A stretch of DNA of 64,000 nucleotides from Collybia mongolica. Lineage: Eukaryota; Basidiomycota; Agaricomycetes; Agaricales; Clitocybaceae. Shown here piece after piece: positions 1-13,260 of the stretch. The notes under the pieces are model-generated. The model did no database searches. It was given only the letters and a program-made list of their open reading frames with translations, and was not told the DNA's origin. Made by a program: the position numbers and the translations under genes. Positions within the stretch are counted from its first letter, which is position 1, and each line of letters begins with the position of its first letter. The DNA is taken from contig JAAXNY010000013.1 in assembly GCA_013420905.1 (NCBI GenBank), positions 372,001-436,000 on the forward strand, in the 5' to 3' direction.

Positions 1-16
1 CGCAAATAACGCTAAT

Positions 17-2804
17 CTATAGCTTCGATGGTGGTATCCGCTTCTCCCATTCCTCGCGAGCAGCCTTGCGCAGACCCCCTTTGATTATTTTCCCTGAGGG
101 TGTGTGATCTAACACCACTTGTCAGTCGTGACCATACGCGTGTGTGGTCACCATGCGACGCACCGAACGGCTCATCATGTATAAGGACCATCACAGGAAC
201 CGCAAATCTAGGGAGGCTGGCAAGAAATAAGCTGAGATGCTTTGATAAGACGAAGAGTAAACAGAGGCGAACCTCTTCCTTGCCGTGGCAATGATATCTT
301 TTTCCGTTAACTTACCACGGAAAGAAGGTTTGAGGGTAACCACGGCAGCGACCAATTCACCGAGACGGACGTCCGGGATTCCGACTGCAGCAGCTTCAAC
401 GACGGCGGGCTCCGTGTAGAGCGCATTTTCGACTGTCACCGAGTCCTGGGGTACGTTAGACCTGTAGCGGCCGCTGACCGAGAATCAGTGAGCTTTCGCT
501 TACAATATTCTCCCCGCCACGGATGATGATATCTTTCTTCCTGTCCTTGATGTAGAGGAAGCCTTCCTCGTCCTGATATCCAAGATCGCCAGTTTTAAAC
601 CACCCATCTTTCGTCAAAGCCTATACAACACCTATTATACCACCTACTATTGACATTGTGAGGCCGGGTGGCATACCTTGTCTGTAGCTTCTGTAATGAC
701 ATGAAGTGCGAACAAAACAGGTTTATGCAGATTTTGTACCTGGCTCTTGCCAATACTCTTTCATGACACTTGGTCCTCGCAACCATATTTCGCCAATTCC
801 TCCATGAGGAAGGCGAACTTCGGTAGCCGAGTCCATGATTAAAATTTCATTTCCGGGCATCGCAACGCCACTGCCAACAGAGATTAAGTGTTTGTATCAG
901 CACTGTACAGTGGGCTACAAACCAGCTCTTGGGCCGCGCATAAAAATCCTCTGGTGCTGTATCTTCGCATAAGTTGCAGAATATAGAGGACAGTGAGATG
1001 CATACGAAGTATCGTGCCACCTGCATTGGTTTCGGTCAATCCGTAACCCTGGGATCTGTGTGTATTGGGTTAGGAGCACTATGCTAGAAAACAAAGGATG
1101 TCGAACATGGAGGCAGTAGGAAAGGCCTTTCTCGTCCTACCAATCAAAGTTTCGTGTGCAGGGCCACCTCCTAACAGTACCGACTCCAGGGGATGGTCGG
1201 CTGCTGAACTACCGGCCAGATCGTGGGCCAAAGAGGGAACGCTGTTTCCCAGATCTCGTCAGATGCACGTTTATCGGATGGAGTTGACAATAACATACCC
1301 TATGATCCCACCTATGTCCTCGGATCGAACTAACCTGAGGTGCATTAGTGGTATATCAGTTGTGCATTGCTCATGATCTTTAGCAAGAGGACAAACTTCG
1401 CAGCTGTATGAGAACATTAGCTCAGGAGGTGATATTGATAGCCCCATGAACGAACCATCTTCAGGCACCCATTTACGCGTTAGGACCAACTTTACTCCCT
1501 GCATCGCTGTAATCAACTACCTCGGCCAAGTCAAGTTCGGTAAGATTTGGACTACAAATTAGACGAACCATGACCATCATGCCAGTCATATGGAAAAGGG
1601 GAGTCGGCAGGAGTATTCCTTTAGGGCCTGGGGAAGGTTCAGTTGGGAGTGCCTCACCTCGGCGGAGGATCCCTCGTTGGGACGATATGAACGTCTGGAG
1701 AAATTTTCATGATGTGGGTTCTCGATAGAAGCCACCACACTTACATTGAGTAAGACTGTGAGGGTCATACGTTGCGTGCTTAATACGCCTTCTGCAGAGA
1801 AGGGGTTTGCATGTGAAGTGTTTGAAGATCAAGTGACTTACTGGGCAGTCCGGTTGTCCCAGAAGTGAATACAATAGTGGCGTTATCCTCGGGTATAATG
1901 CCAGGGTCCTCTCTAATAACGGAAGACGCATCACCTTGATACCGATGCATCACTTCATGCCAATTATCCATACCATCCCATCGACCCTTTCCTTCGTGAC
2001 TCTCTACAACCATGAAACGCACGGTTCCTGCCTCCGTAATCAACTGTGAAACCACCGTTTCAAGAACGTTTGCTCTTTCTACATCCACGATTGCCAGCTT
2101 GCAGCCTGTCTTAAGGAGACAGTATTTCAAGGGTTCCAACGGAAGCCAGCTGGTGGGAATCCAATTAGGTAGTACGAGGTCATCAGTCGGGTGGACTTAC
2201 GCGTTTACTGCTGCAACCACGGCACCAAGAAAATCTACGTAATGTTAAATTTGGACAACCATTAAAAGAAGTTTTGCGACGAACGGCAAGCCCAAACGGA
2301 CACAATGAATAGAGGATAGTTACGACAGCAGATCGCGACACGGTCTCCTTATGTATCAATATGATGTCAGCACTATCAATGTGGGATGGTACAAAATATT
2401 TGGATACCCTTCTGAACCCCGTAGACGTCGCGGAAAACGGCCGCACATTTGATAGCGCGATCTAACATTTCCCGAAAGGTGAGTCGTTGGTTTTCGAACA
2501 CCACGCAAGTCTTGTTCATGTGTTCTTGTGCAGCCCCTAACAAGAGAGCACGACAGGAGGGCCATAGGTTCTTGAAAACACGCTGAACACGGTTGGAGAT
2601 AACCTGTTATGGGAGTTCGATTGTTCAATATCTCCAAACGACGTTCTTATATTTGGTGGGAACGTACACGAGTCTCCATCTCGAAAGGGGTCCCCGGAGC
2701 GCATATGATCTTATCCGCTGAAAACAAGTGTGGGAACTCCTGACGCGACAGATATAGGTGCGCTACTCACCTTCCGCAAACGAAAGTGCAGGAACCCATG
2801 TCAT
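17..2804 (-). CDS. Peroxisomal acyl-CoA synthetase (AMP-binding), tandem copy 1
   Basis: Class I adenylate-forming enzyme: activates a carboxylic acid (fatty or aromatic) with ATP and transfers it to CoA. The chosen start at 2804 gives [11 protein letters not shown], followed at once by a GTGAGT donor. In order on the minus strand one can read the N-terminal [23 protein letters not shown] region (about 2130-2080), the phosphate-binding motif [10 protein letters not shown] (about 1860), [11 protein letters not shown] (about 1050), [10 protein letters not shown] (about 765), and the hinge [11 protein letters not shown]...[11 protein letters not shown] (about 595-510). The C-terminus ends PPSKL-stop, and SKL is the canonical PTS1 peroxisomal signal. 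The gene is cut by many short introns, so no single open frame covers it. A near copy lies directly upstream on the same strand (3408-6189). I read the main motifs in frame and saw no certain break, but exon joins in the middle are unverified. Substrate cannot be told from sequence. Confidence 0.8.
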
Positions 2805-3407
2805 TGTGGTTGGAGGGAAGAATCAAGTTTCTAACTGTAGTGATCATGATCTGGACTATTTAAGGTGTGTACGAGTCGAGGCCGCGAAGAGCGGCCGAAG
2901 AGGACAGACGCCTTCACAGGAGCGGCAGCGTGGTGCCACAGTGGTATCAGTAAAGTCTCCGCTCCGGTATCCCATCCCTGGGGTAGGCGTGGCTAATGGG
3001 TCATCAGTGTTTGGTATTCAACTAAGATGCAGTCCCCCGTGGGGTCTTCTTTCGCTGCTTTTGGTAACAAGGCCGTCCATCCGGAATCACCGACACATAT
3101 GTAGCGGAGAAGAATGAGATGGAAGTCAGCTGATGTGCATGGCCACGTTGTCACTCGTGCATTTATCACGTATACCGCTGCGGCATGATCAGATGGTATT
3201 TAGTGACAGGACATGGTACAGTGAACCTGGGAACGGGGATGCACTGGTTGTGAGCAGACTTAAAAGGGAAAGTAAACTCAACTTTTTCGATACAGCATTT
3301 CTGCCATACTGCACAACTTCAAGTTGCAAACTGTTGTAATTTGAACTCCGACCGTGTCTCACTTCCTACGACACGAGGAATGGTACTCATTCATTATAAA
3401 AAGGGCC

Positions 3408-6189
3408 CTACAGTTTAGATGATGGTGCTCTCTTCGCCCATTCCTCAGCGGCGGTCTTACGGAGCCCCCCCTTTATGATTTTGCCGGAAGGTGTACGATC
3501 TACAATACAATCGTCAAGATGTTGCTCGGTTTCGTGGAATCACGGCGTACCGAATGGCTCATCATGTATCAGTACCATCACAGGGACCGCAAATCTCGGG
3601 AGACTACGCAACAAAAGGCCTGAGATAGGGCATAATATTTAATATAAAAGGACGACGAACCTCTTGCTGGCCGTTACGATGAGGCTATTCTCAGTCACTT
3701 TGCCACGCAAGGCAGGTTTGAGTGTTACCACAGCAGCGACCAGTTCTCCGAGGCGGATATCTGGTATCGCAACTGCAGCAGCCTCGAATACAGCAGGTTC
3801 TGCGTAAAGAGCGTTCTCAACTGTTACGGAGTCCTGGGAGGCGTCAGGATGGTGTGAAACGGTCGATGATCTTCGGCCTTCGACTCACGATATTCTCGCC
3901 ACCACGGATGATAATATCTTTCTGTCTGTCCTTGATGTAGAGGAAGCCTTCCTCATCCTGGTACCCGAGATCTCCAGTCTTCAGCCAACCATCTCTCGTC
4001 AAGACCTGCGCGAAGCATAACCGTTACACCACATCGTCAGACATGGGTAGGTTGGGCAGGCTTACTTTATTCGTAGCCTCTATAAACGTGCGTCAGGGTA
4101 AGAACGAAAGGAGATGAGGGTGAAAATCAATACTTACCTGGCTCGTCCCAGTACCCTTTCATCACAGTCGGCCCCCGCATCCAGACCTCGCCCACCTCCC
4201 CAGGAGGGACGCGGATTTCGGTGGTTGCATCCATAATAAGGATGTCATTTCCGGGTAGGGGGACACCACTACCAAGGGAGTTTAATTATTAATGCTATGA
4301 AATTAACGAGATTAAGAACCAGCTCTTAGGGCGTGCATAGTAGTCTTCTGCGGCTATTTTCGCGTCAGACGTGGACCATAGAAGAAACTTAATTAACATA
4401 CAGAAAGTCACGGTGGTTGCATTACTTTCGGTCAGCCCGTACGCTTGGGATCTGTATATATTGTGTTAATTCGACAAGGGGTGGCGGGAGGAGAGATGTA
4501 CACAATGGCAGATGGAAAGGCCTTCCTTGTCCTATCCACCAAGGATTCATGGGCGGGACCTCCTCCTAACATTACCGTCTCCAAGGGGTAGTTAGCAAGC
4601 GAGCTACCAGCTAAATCGTGGAGCAGGGAGGGAACACTGTCGTTTCTAGTTGGTCAGCGGTTGAGTTGCCGCGAAAACTTTTAGACTACTGACCCTCCAA
4701 CTCCACCGATGTCCTCAGACCGGATCAACCTGAAAAACCCATTAGCGTCGACACCTTGATTCATTAACGGGACAAACTTCGCGGCTGGTTTGGTCAGCAC
4801 AACAAACATGGAAAGATACAAGAAACACCGTACCATCTTCAATTACCCATTTACGCATCAGCACCATTTTCATGCCATACATCGTTGTAAATGTCTATTT
4901 CGAACCAGTCAACAATGGTAAATGCGAAGTACCAACCAACCACACACCGTGACGATCATGCCAGTCATATGGAAAAGCGGGGTCGGGAGAAGTATCCCCT
5001 TGCGATTCGGGGGACGCTCAGTGGGCATCGCGTCGCCACGGCGGAGAATTCCCCGTAGTGTTGACACCATAGACTAAGTATAAGGTGGGTTGGCATGAAG
5101 TGAGATTCGAGCTGTGACTCACGTTTAGCACGATCGTGAGGAACATGCGTTGTGTGCTCAATACGCCTTCTGTGAGAACGGTTTAAGGAGGTGGGTTGGG
5201 CTGCAAAAAGGTACGAAACTTACTGGGAAGTCCGGTTGTGCCAGACGTGAATATGATATTAGCATTATCTTCCGGCAAAACTCCAGGATCCTCTCTGATG
5301 ATATACGATGCATCACCTCGATACGCGCCCATCACCTCATCCCAGTTCTCCATGCCTTCCCAACGCCCCTTTCCTTCGTGGTTTTCCACGACCATGAACC
5401 GCATAGCCCCTGCTTGTGTGACAAGTTGAGAGATTGTGGGTTCCAGAAGGGTTGCCCTTTCCGCATCCACAATCGCCAGCTTGCAACCCGTTTTGAGGAG
5501 ACAATGTTTTAAGGGCTCCAAAGGAAGCCATCTGTCGAGGATGGCTCAACAGAGTTCGAACAGGGCCACGGCTTGCTACTCACGCGTTCACTAACGCAGC
5601 CACGGCACCGAGCAAATCTAAACAACCAGGGTGTTCAGGTTTAATACTAGACTGCGAGAATATAACGAACGGCAAGCCCAGAATGACACCAAAAACTGGG
5701 GGTAGTTACGGCAGCAGATTGCGACGCGGTCTCCTGTGTATGAATAGATCCAACGTCAAGGTTATGACAGTGGAGTGATGGAACGTAATTACCCTTCTTA
5801 ACCCCATAAACCTCGTGGAAAACAGCCGCACATTTCGTTGCGTGGCCGAGCATGTCCCGGAAGGTGTATCGTCTGTTTTCGAACACTACAGAAATCTTGT
5901 CGGCATGTTCCTTCGTAGCCCATAAGAAGAAAGCCCGGCAGGAGGGCCATAGGTTCTTGTAAACGCGTTGGACTTGGCCCGAGATAACCTGCAATACGAC
6001 CCATTTTTAGACCGCCCTGGAATCCCAAGTTTTTTTTCACAGGAAACGCACACGAGTTTCAATCTCGAGGTTTGTCCCCGAAGCGCAGATTATTTTGTCC
6101 GCTGAAAAGATCTGAGCATTAGTGGAGTATGTCCTGGAATTTTGTCGCAACGCACCCTCAGCAAACGAAATCGCAGGAACCCAAGCCAT
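3408..6189 (-). CDS. Peroxisomal acyl-CoA synthetase (AMP-binding), tandem copy 2
   Basis: Paralogue of the neighbouring copy, with the same exon layout and nearly the same span (2782 against 2788 bp). Start at 6189 gives [11 protein letters not shown], with an intron right after it. Exon 3 reads [19 protein letters not shown] (about 5970), then [20 protein letters not shown] (about 5720), [20 protein letters not shown] (about 5500), [10 protein letters not shown] (about 5235), a [19 protein letters not shown] region (about 4560), [11 protein letters not shown] (about 4440), the hinge [11 protein letters not shown]...[11 protein letters not shown] (about 3960-3890), and the end PSSKL-stop. 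The AMP-binding and C-terminal catalytic domains are both present, and SKL again predicts peroxisomal import. Homologues are about 560-580 aa; I did not assemble every exon. A donor after SNATT may be non-consensus. The two genes probably arose by tandem duplication and have diverged clearly at DNA level. Confidence 0.8.
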
Positions 6190-7633
6190 GGTGCGGTGGA
6201 GATAAAACAAGCTAGTACACGCTACTTATATAAGGTGTTTCGATGTCAATTGAGCCGGATAATAGGTAGCCGAAAGCGCCTTGACCATGGGCGTTTGCAA
6301 TGATGGCAGCGTAACCCCATTGTCCAATTCTGGTCCTCCTACATCATGTTCCCGGAAGCAGTCAGGTGATTGGTGGCAGTGTTAGTGATGTGACGGCCCG
6401 GCTCGGCCTGCAAGCCGTGTTTCAACCACCTGGCTTTGAGCGGCTCAAGCTTCAATATATTCAAGCCTCCCCGTCAAGATCAGCTTCAGTCAGAAGCATT
6501 GTAAATAATAGTCTTTGAGGTGATAATGGTTGGATAATGGGCAAGTAGTGCACTTTTTTATGATTGATCGATGGCTAGAAAACCTCCAAAATAAATAGTT
6601 ACGAAGACATTACTTCATCCGGACTCACAAGTTTCGTCGTTTCTAATGTTTCTCCTACCCAAACAGCAAGTGAACACCGGCTTCAGGCTGCTCCACATAT
6701 GTACAACCCTGACCGGCTTGCGGCTTTGAGACAACGAGATCTATCTTCTTCAATGGATCCCTAGATCTCTTCCTAAGAACAGGCCTAGATTTTAGTCGCC
6801 AAAAAAGCGGCATTGGTACGTTCCGCGCGCCACGATCACATACACATAATCAGGGAGTTGGGGAAGTGCCAGATGACGTTCAAGTGCCGTGTATTTGTAA
6901 TTAGACGTCGTCCGTAATTACAGGCGCGTAACCTGGGGAAACGAAGACTCAGTTCTCGGGAATTGCGCGAAAACTCTTCTGAATTGATTTATGTTGAGGA
7001 AGGGAAGAGTAGACAATCAAACTCCGACTGTTCATACAAACCTCCCGCTGTCGCAACAGTTGTCGGCTTTTCATGAATTTCATGCTTGCAGGCTGCCAAT
7101 AGTTTCAGCTTACATTGGCCATGAAATCTCGTTCCGATTTGGGGAAAATAATTGATGCTCCCGTCCAGTAGGATCTGTGACCCCAGGAATCGTGTTTGTA
7201 TGTTACAATTTATTCGATCTAACTTTGATTTAATGCGTTAGCTCATGATTTTGATAAACCTACCTGACTCGAGCACTTGACGCTAGCGGAAGAACTGGCA
7301 TTGATTTCACACGTCTCCTGTCGCAGATTTTTATATAACTGGACGCAGGAAAAGCGGTACTCAAACACTACGGTACTATACTCAGACCTGGGGACGGAAT
7401 GCTGATGGCGAATCTGGCCCAAAAGTGAGATTGTGCTTTCTATAAGTATAAGTAAGTCTACCGACAACCCACCCATAGTTAGCGCCACGAACGATGACCT
7501 TTGGAGCTCGACCAGGAAGGGACCCGCGGAAAAACTCTTGTCCGACATTACATCGCCATAATCCGTCATCCCCAGCCTCTTAAAATAAATGGTCCACCTC
7601 ACACGGGCACCCCTGTGTTACTTTCTTCTCAGC
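6190..7633. other. Intergenic region between divergent genes
   Basis: About 1.4 kb separates the start of the second acyl-CoA synthetase (minus) from the oxidoreductase (plus), so it must hold both promoters. I see no coding region and no clear TATA box. Around 6389-6480 there is a GC-rich patch (CGGCCCGGCTCGGCCTGC and related words) that looks like the edge of an old mobile element, but I could not find a matching second end. Confidence 0.5.
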
Positions 7634-9002
7634 ATGGCCCGAACTTCTCATGTTATGACCAGTATCGCAATTGTCGGTGCAGGCCTTATTGGAAAACGTC
7701 ACCTCAACCACGTCATTTCCGAGCCGCTCACGCGTCTAGCCGCGATCGTAGAACCCCTCCCAGCGGGGAAGGAACTTGCAACCGAGCACGATGTACCATG
7801 CTACGCTTCTGTATCAGAACTCATCGCTGCCCGAGACGCGAACGAGGTCCAGGTTGATGCTGCAATCGTCGGAACGCCTACTCATACGTACGTAACAAAA
7901 GCATGGGCATTTTTCCCTAATTGACAATCTCGTAGCCACGTACCAATAGGTGTCCAGCTAATCGACGCGGGGTTGCATGTACTTGTTGAAAAGCCGATTG
8001 CTGGGACGAGGAAGGAGGCTCAGCTCCTTGCCAACGCGGTGGAGAGGTCTGGAGGCAAGGTAAAAGTATTGGTGGGCCAGCACCGAAGATTGTACGGTTC
8101 CTCAAGCTTCATAGGAACGTTCTAATTGGGATTATTATCTTAATAGCAATCCATATACCATCGCGCTCAAATCGGCCCTCAAATCGGGAAGACTGGGCAA
8201 GCTTCTTGGGATACAGGGGATGTGGGCCACGAGGAAAGGCGGGAATAACTACTTTTCGGATTGGAAGCTCCTGTCTGCCGGAGGTGGTACAATCAACAGT
8301 ACGTTTGTCACATTATCAGCTTCCGCGAGCCTCATGTTTTTGGTAGTCAATATGATACACGATGTCGACCTTCTCCGGTATCTATTTGGGGATATCAAGC
8401 GTGTATACTGTGAAGAGGGCGAGCGGACGCGTGGGCACCCGGTCGAAGAAACAGGCGCTGTTGTTCTCAAGTTCGCATCGGGTGCAGTAGGCACCTTTTT
8501 CTTCTCAGAGTAGTCCTATTTAGTAACGAAACACGAAACAACACTAATGTCGATGAATTTCCAGCGCCGCTGCCTCGCCATGGTGCTGGGAAGGCGCGAC
8601 CGGCGAAAACCCAGGTCTGTCTGCCCCATAAACTACACTGCCATTCCTTTGACCAACGAATCAGACCTTGTCGGCCAATACTCCAAAGACATTTACACCA
8701 TCTTCGGCACACGCGGCTCGATCCAACTGCCCACGCTCTCCCTCTTCACCTTCGACCATCTCACTGACCCCGACAAGGACGGGAACTGGCTCGCGCGACT
8801 CTCCGAAGATCCTTCATTCCGAGAGACCCTTGCCGGCATTTTGGACGTCCCCCCGTTTACGTTGCAGCTGCAGCATTTTGTGCGCGTGTGTCAAGGGCTG
8901 GAGGAGCCGAGTTGTAGTGCACTTGAGGGTCTTCGGAGTGTGGACGCTGTGGAGGCGATTAAGGTGTCGATGGTGGAGAGACGAGTGGTGGAGATTGAAT
9001 GA
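7634..9002 (+). CDS. Gfo/Idh/MocA-family NAD(P)-dependent oxidoreductase
   Basis: Predicted 370-aa dehydrogenase of the glucose-fructose oxidoreductase / inositol dehydrogenase family. Proposed exons: 7634-7887, 7936-8091, 8147-8298, 8347-8509, 8565-8614, 8665-9002; all joins keep frame and use GT-AG. The Rossmann motif AIVGAGLIGKRH lies near residues 12-23. The family signature EKP is in exon 2 (VLVEKPIAGT), and the catalytic His segment NMIHDVDLLRYLFG is formed across the exon 3/4 join. Further C-terminal are FSDAAASPWCWEGATGENP and the strand DIYTIFGTRGSIQLP, which is typical of the C-terminal substrate domain. An upstream in-frame ATG at 7589 would add 15 residues unlike the family, so 7634 (or 7655, MTSIAIVG) is preferred. 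Substrate is probably a sugar or cyclitol, but that is a family guess. Convergent with the transporter that follows. Confidence 0.85.
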
Positions 9003-9218
9003 ATGTGTCTCTCGGAAATGAAATGTTGTACACATGCGGAATGCAAACTTGTAGTCGATTTAGTACAAATCTAATGTCAAGATGTTTAATGCATGTTTTC
9101 ATTTACTTTCTGTAGACTATTTATTAGTGTGCGTCTTTAATATTGATGTTGTGCTACTATGTTATTGAAAGGTTTGCTTATAGCTGTCAGACCAGATGCG
9201 AATAAGCTCGGACGAAAA

Positions 9219-11364
9219 TTAATGTCCAAAATCGCCCTTCTCTCCCTTGATGCCCTGCCCCCACAACACCGTCGTCGCCCGCGTCGAACGGCTCCTAATC
9301 CCCCCTCCATATTTATAAAACACGAAGGGGATCGGCAGGATGAGGCATGCAATCAGGGCAAGCAGAAGCCCGGCGTACTGGAAACCCATGCCGTGGAACA
9401 TCTGCGTGACGAACAGCGGGATCATCGCACCGACCTCAGATCGCAGCAGCGTCTTCGCGGCAATGGCGGAGGCGGCGTAGTTGCTGTAGCTGTCGACGAT
9501 GTACGAGTTCGCGGCGACATAAATAAGTATCATGGCGAAGCCGAAAATGGTGCCGGCAACGCATGGTCCTGTGGGAATAGAAGGAATTGTTCACCAATGG
9601 GACTTGTTTGATCAAGGCGGGAGGGAACATACCTATCCAGTGCACATGTGCGTAGGCCCCTGTGAAGGCAAATATGAATAGCGCTACAGGAAGGAGACTA
9701 TTCGAGGAGTCAGATCATGCAGGTAAGTATAGAGGAGTAAACATACATGCTGCCCAGCATCATTGGATAGAGTCGTGCCTCAGGGAATATCCCGTCTGCT
9801 GTCACTTTTCGATAAATCTGTTCTTGATAGGGTATCAAGGACAGAGCGAACGCAATGCCTAGCATGATGCTGACGAATGTGACTCCTGTAATACCGGGGT
9901 TGAATCCGCGGATCTCTTCGAAAGCAATGGGAAAGGCGAAGAAAAGGAGGTCTGAAGAGTACCGTTAGCCACCTCAAGAAGAATTGAAAAAATGGTCCTT
10001 ACATAGTAAACCGTACACGAAGGAAAGATCTGAATGTAGAAAGTAAGTGACGACAGACCTGATGAGAGATCAATGTGACGCACAAAATGACATGAATAGA
10101 ACGATGGGCTCGCGGAAGAGCATAACCAAAGGGCGGACCAGTGCTATCGTGAGCGTTTCTTTGAACGGGCGGTGTTCAAGCTCCTCGAGGGTGTGATAAT
10201 TTTCGTCTTTAGTATCTTTACGTAGCTTGGCAGCTTTCCGACGAAGAAGGACGGGGGCAAGAGTTTCAGGGATGAACAGCGTCAAGACAAAGCTGACTCC
10301 GACAAAGATAAAAAGGACCCAGTCTACACGAAATATACACATTAGACCTCGTATTATAGACGGAAGAATAGAAGAATGCTTACAGATCCACCGCCAGCCC
10401 GCCCGCATTCCAATCCAGCCACCCACCAAAGGTCCGACACAAGGCCCCATACTATACGATCATCAGATCAATATACAAGGGGGCATATTTGAAGTTCGGC
10501 TCACAAGAGCGTTCCAGAAAAAATCGCCATGGGTATGCCACGCTCTTCCACTTTCCATATATCGGCGATGCTAAAGACACATAAATGTCAGGAGAGCCAA
10601 TCAAACTATCAGACAGACGCGTCTCACCTTCCGCCAACATTGCACATTGGAGCTGAGGCGGCGAGTCCGGCAATCATTCGACTTACAACTAATGTTGCGG
10701 CGTTAGGTGCTAAGGCACTGGGAAGGGTGAAGATGAAGTAAAGGAAGATGCTTATGCAATACATAGGCTTCCTTCCCATTACTTCAGAGAGTGGTGCGAA
10801 TATCAGAGGGCTATCAATAAGAAGTCAGCCCATCACTCATGGTGTCAAAAATGCGACGTACCCAATTCCAAATCCCATCACAAAACATGCAACAGTGAGA
10901 TTGACAATCTCTTGGGTTGTGTTGAGATCTCCAACAGGTCCTCTCAAGCTGTGGGTATGCTCATTAGCGAAAGTATAAGAATATAGAAAAACGGGGTACG
11001 CACTCCCCCGTGATGATGGCGCTTCCCAATGCTACAGCAAGGCATAGATAAGCTGTAGTACCGGTAATGTACCTGCATAGACGAGTCAGTGATTGGTGGG
11101 CTAGTGAAAATATAAAGCATACCACTTCTTCCCTTTGCTCCATTCTCGTGGATCTTCTCCAATCCCTTGATCGAATGTTACGACGTAGACACCTTTATGT
11201 CTGTATTCCTTTTCAATATCAGCTATGCTTGCCACTGCCGTTGAGTGCTGTGTAGAGTGCCGAGATAGTGGACCCTCGCGTTCAAGGTTCCTGAACTCAT
11301 CTTCCTGGGCTCGTGTAAGAGCGGGAGGAAAAGCAAATTCAGCTTCTAGTGGTTCAGAAGGCAT
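9219..11364 (-). CDS. MFS transporter, DHA1 drug:proton antiporter type
   Basis: Multi-exon major facilitator transporter of the plasma membrane, most similar to fungal polyamine/drug exporters (TPO1/FLU1-like). Start at 11364 gives MPSEPLEAEFAFPP, a long hydrophilic N-terminus with the segment TFDQGIGEDPREWSKGKKWY just before TM1, as usual in this group. Then come LRGPVGDLNTTQEIVNLTVA, motif A in FAPLSEVMGRKPMY, motif C-type GPCVGPLVGGWIG (seen in drug antiporters), a charged central loop RRKAAKLRKDTKDENYHT, and the last helices ending GGGIRSRSTRATTVLWGQG. Stop at 9219-9221. At least seven short introns interrupt it. A decayed relative lies immediately upstream (about 12.0-13.3 kb), so this was a tandem pair. 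Substrate unknown. Confidence 0.85.
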
Positions 11365-12029
11365 AGTTCAGACAAATTCGGAGAATGGAAGACGTTGATA
11401 CTGACATTATGATAGTCTGGGCGTTATTTATACGCTGGGGGCGTCCGAGATGGTTCTGAGAGCACGACGCGAGCGGCGTCGGCCCAGCCAGAGAAGACGT
11501 GTGATTTGCACGATCATCCCGCACATCTTTTTTCAACATCGGGTTTTCTTCATGCCGGAATCTTGGGTCTGGTATGTTTTGTTTGCAAATCTCTAATGCC
11601 CGTAGAATATGTTGACCATTGATTTGTGGGCCTGTTGCTTTAATGGTTGCAGCCCCTCGAGCCAGAGATTGAGATTGAGACTTGATTGCGGCAGAAAAGA
11701 GACATTGGCGGGAATCGGTTGGGGTGCCGACGACGGTGTGGAAGGAATAAGATGGTGCCTCCGGTTCGATCTCCGCTCACCGCGAACGACAATATTCACT
11801 GTTCAACGTTCAGTACTCAGTTCCGGACAGTTATGATAAGGTTTGTGTGGCTAAATTGCATTCCGTGCGATATACAGTACATGGGCAACTACAGTTTCTA
11901 CGTCTTTTCATTCTACCAGTTTCCAATCCTCGTGCCAGTGGAGTACGCATTCATAGGTTGATCCACCTTGCCATAAAACCCAAATCAGTCCATGGGTAGG
12001 GCACTATGAGAATGAAAAATGCACTCTAT
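11365..12029. other. Intergenic region upstream of the MFS transporter
   Basis: Holds the promoter of the minus-strand transporter. I see no gene, RNA or repeat I can support here. Confidence 0.4.
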
Positions 12030-13260
12030 TGACATGTTAGGTTTCTGGATGGTTTCGGGCAGGGAGTGAGAGGCTGGTGCACCAGTGACGACCTTAGACG
12101 AGCAAACACCAGCCATAAAGTGTGAATCTAAAACATATATTCGAGTCCACCCTTGATGCCCTGGTCCAGTTACCATCTACCTCAATCGGCTCTTGATCCC
12201 ACCGACACACGAGAAACTTACGTTTGGCAGAGTGAGCGTTAAAGAGTACCGTGCCATTGAATAGCTGTGGTGGACGACAATCGATCTCTAGTGTGGAATT
12301 TATCGCAATATATGCTTCGGACACATGGTCCTGGAGGATCGACACACGACAAGGGGCGGAAAATGGGGTGATGGCATATCGACCTTCAGCACATGTCTGT
12401 AGGCGCCAATAGACGGAGATATGAAGAGAGCGACGGGTTTAATCGGCGGATAGGGGAAAATCGTGGTGCCCATTCACCATACGTATGTATGCAACGAGTA
12501 TCATTGATACAGGGGAACCATCCTGAAATATGCCGTCGTATTGCGTTAGATGTACTGTTGGGGCAGCGCAAAAGAATAGGGCTAGAAAGATTCCCAGCTG
12601 GGTGTTGAGGATTGGCTCCAGACATTTATTTTGTAGCGGCAGAGAAAGTGTCCGAAGTGGAATGCCTTGGCCTAATGTAAGAATTTTGTGGAAATATATG
12701 GTGACCATATAGCGCTCCCCAAGCAAAATTTGCATAAATGACAAATCTGGACAATGATTTAGCCGCGATGTTACAGGGTGGATGGGGGAGGGATTGTATG
12801 GCATAGCATGAAAAGTACTCACACATAAACCAACGGAGCGTAACTTCAGCCGTTTTGGGTGAGAGTTTTTTCGAATTTCGAGGGTTGAAAATGTATGCCT
12901 CGTCACATTTCACATTTTCACCGTAATGCACGAAAGCAGAACAGTACGAAAGTTTCGCGAATGAAGAGGTCGAGTTGAAGCTAGAGGACCGGATGTTATT
13001 TGATTGTCTGGTTTCGGAATGACCAAAGGCAACACTGAATCCTCCACCATCCGTTCTGATAGTAGTTACCGATCAACAGCCCTCCCCAAGATCTCTGACA
13101 ACGGAGCGAAGAATAGTGGGCTATGGAGTCATACCAGCCTGAGTATTGCCGACGGGATATTCCAGACCATAATCACGCACCCCACACCAGATCCAGTACT
13201 GTAATGAGTTGATGGATCATCCCCTACACCGTCAGGGTATCGTCAAGGGGTCCATAGTTC
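12030..13260 (-). pseudogene. Decayed MFS transporter (relative of the neighbour)
   Basis: No long frame survives, but on the minus strand fragments line up in order with the intact transporter at 9219-11364. SPLFFAPLSEILGR (about 13130-13085) matches its PLIFAPLSEVMGR. DLSF (about 12750) matches DLSFVYG. NTQLGIFLALF (about 12600) matches SIMLGIAFALS. FALPQQYI-stop-RNTTAYFRMVPLYQ (about 12575-12505) matches ALSLIPYQEQIYRKVTADGIF. SIGAYRHV (about 12400) matches FTGAYAHV. AYIAINSTLEID (about 12310) matches IYVAANSYIVD. These lie in different frames with stops between them. Inference: a tandem duplicate that has died; the frames are too damaged to be sequencing error alone. Confidence 0.65.

Noticed and set aside
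6389..6480. TAGTGATGTGACGGCCCGG resembling a hAT-type terminus
   Set aside because: No matching inverted end or 8-bp duplication within the intergenic region.
7589..7633. Upstream in-frame ATG for the oxidoreductase
   Set aside because: Adds residues outside the family; 7634 fits better.
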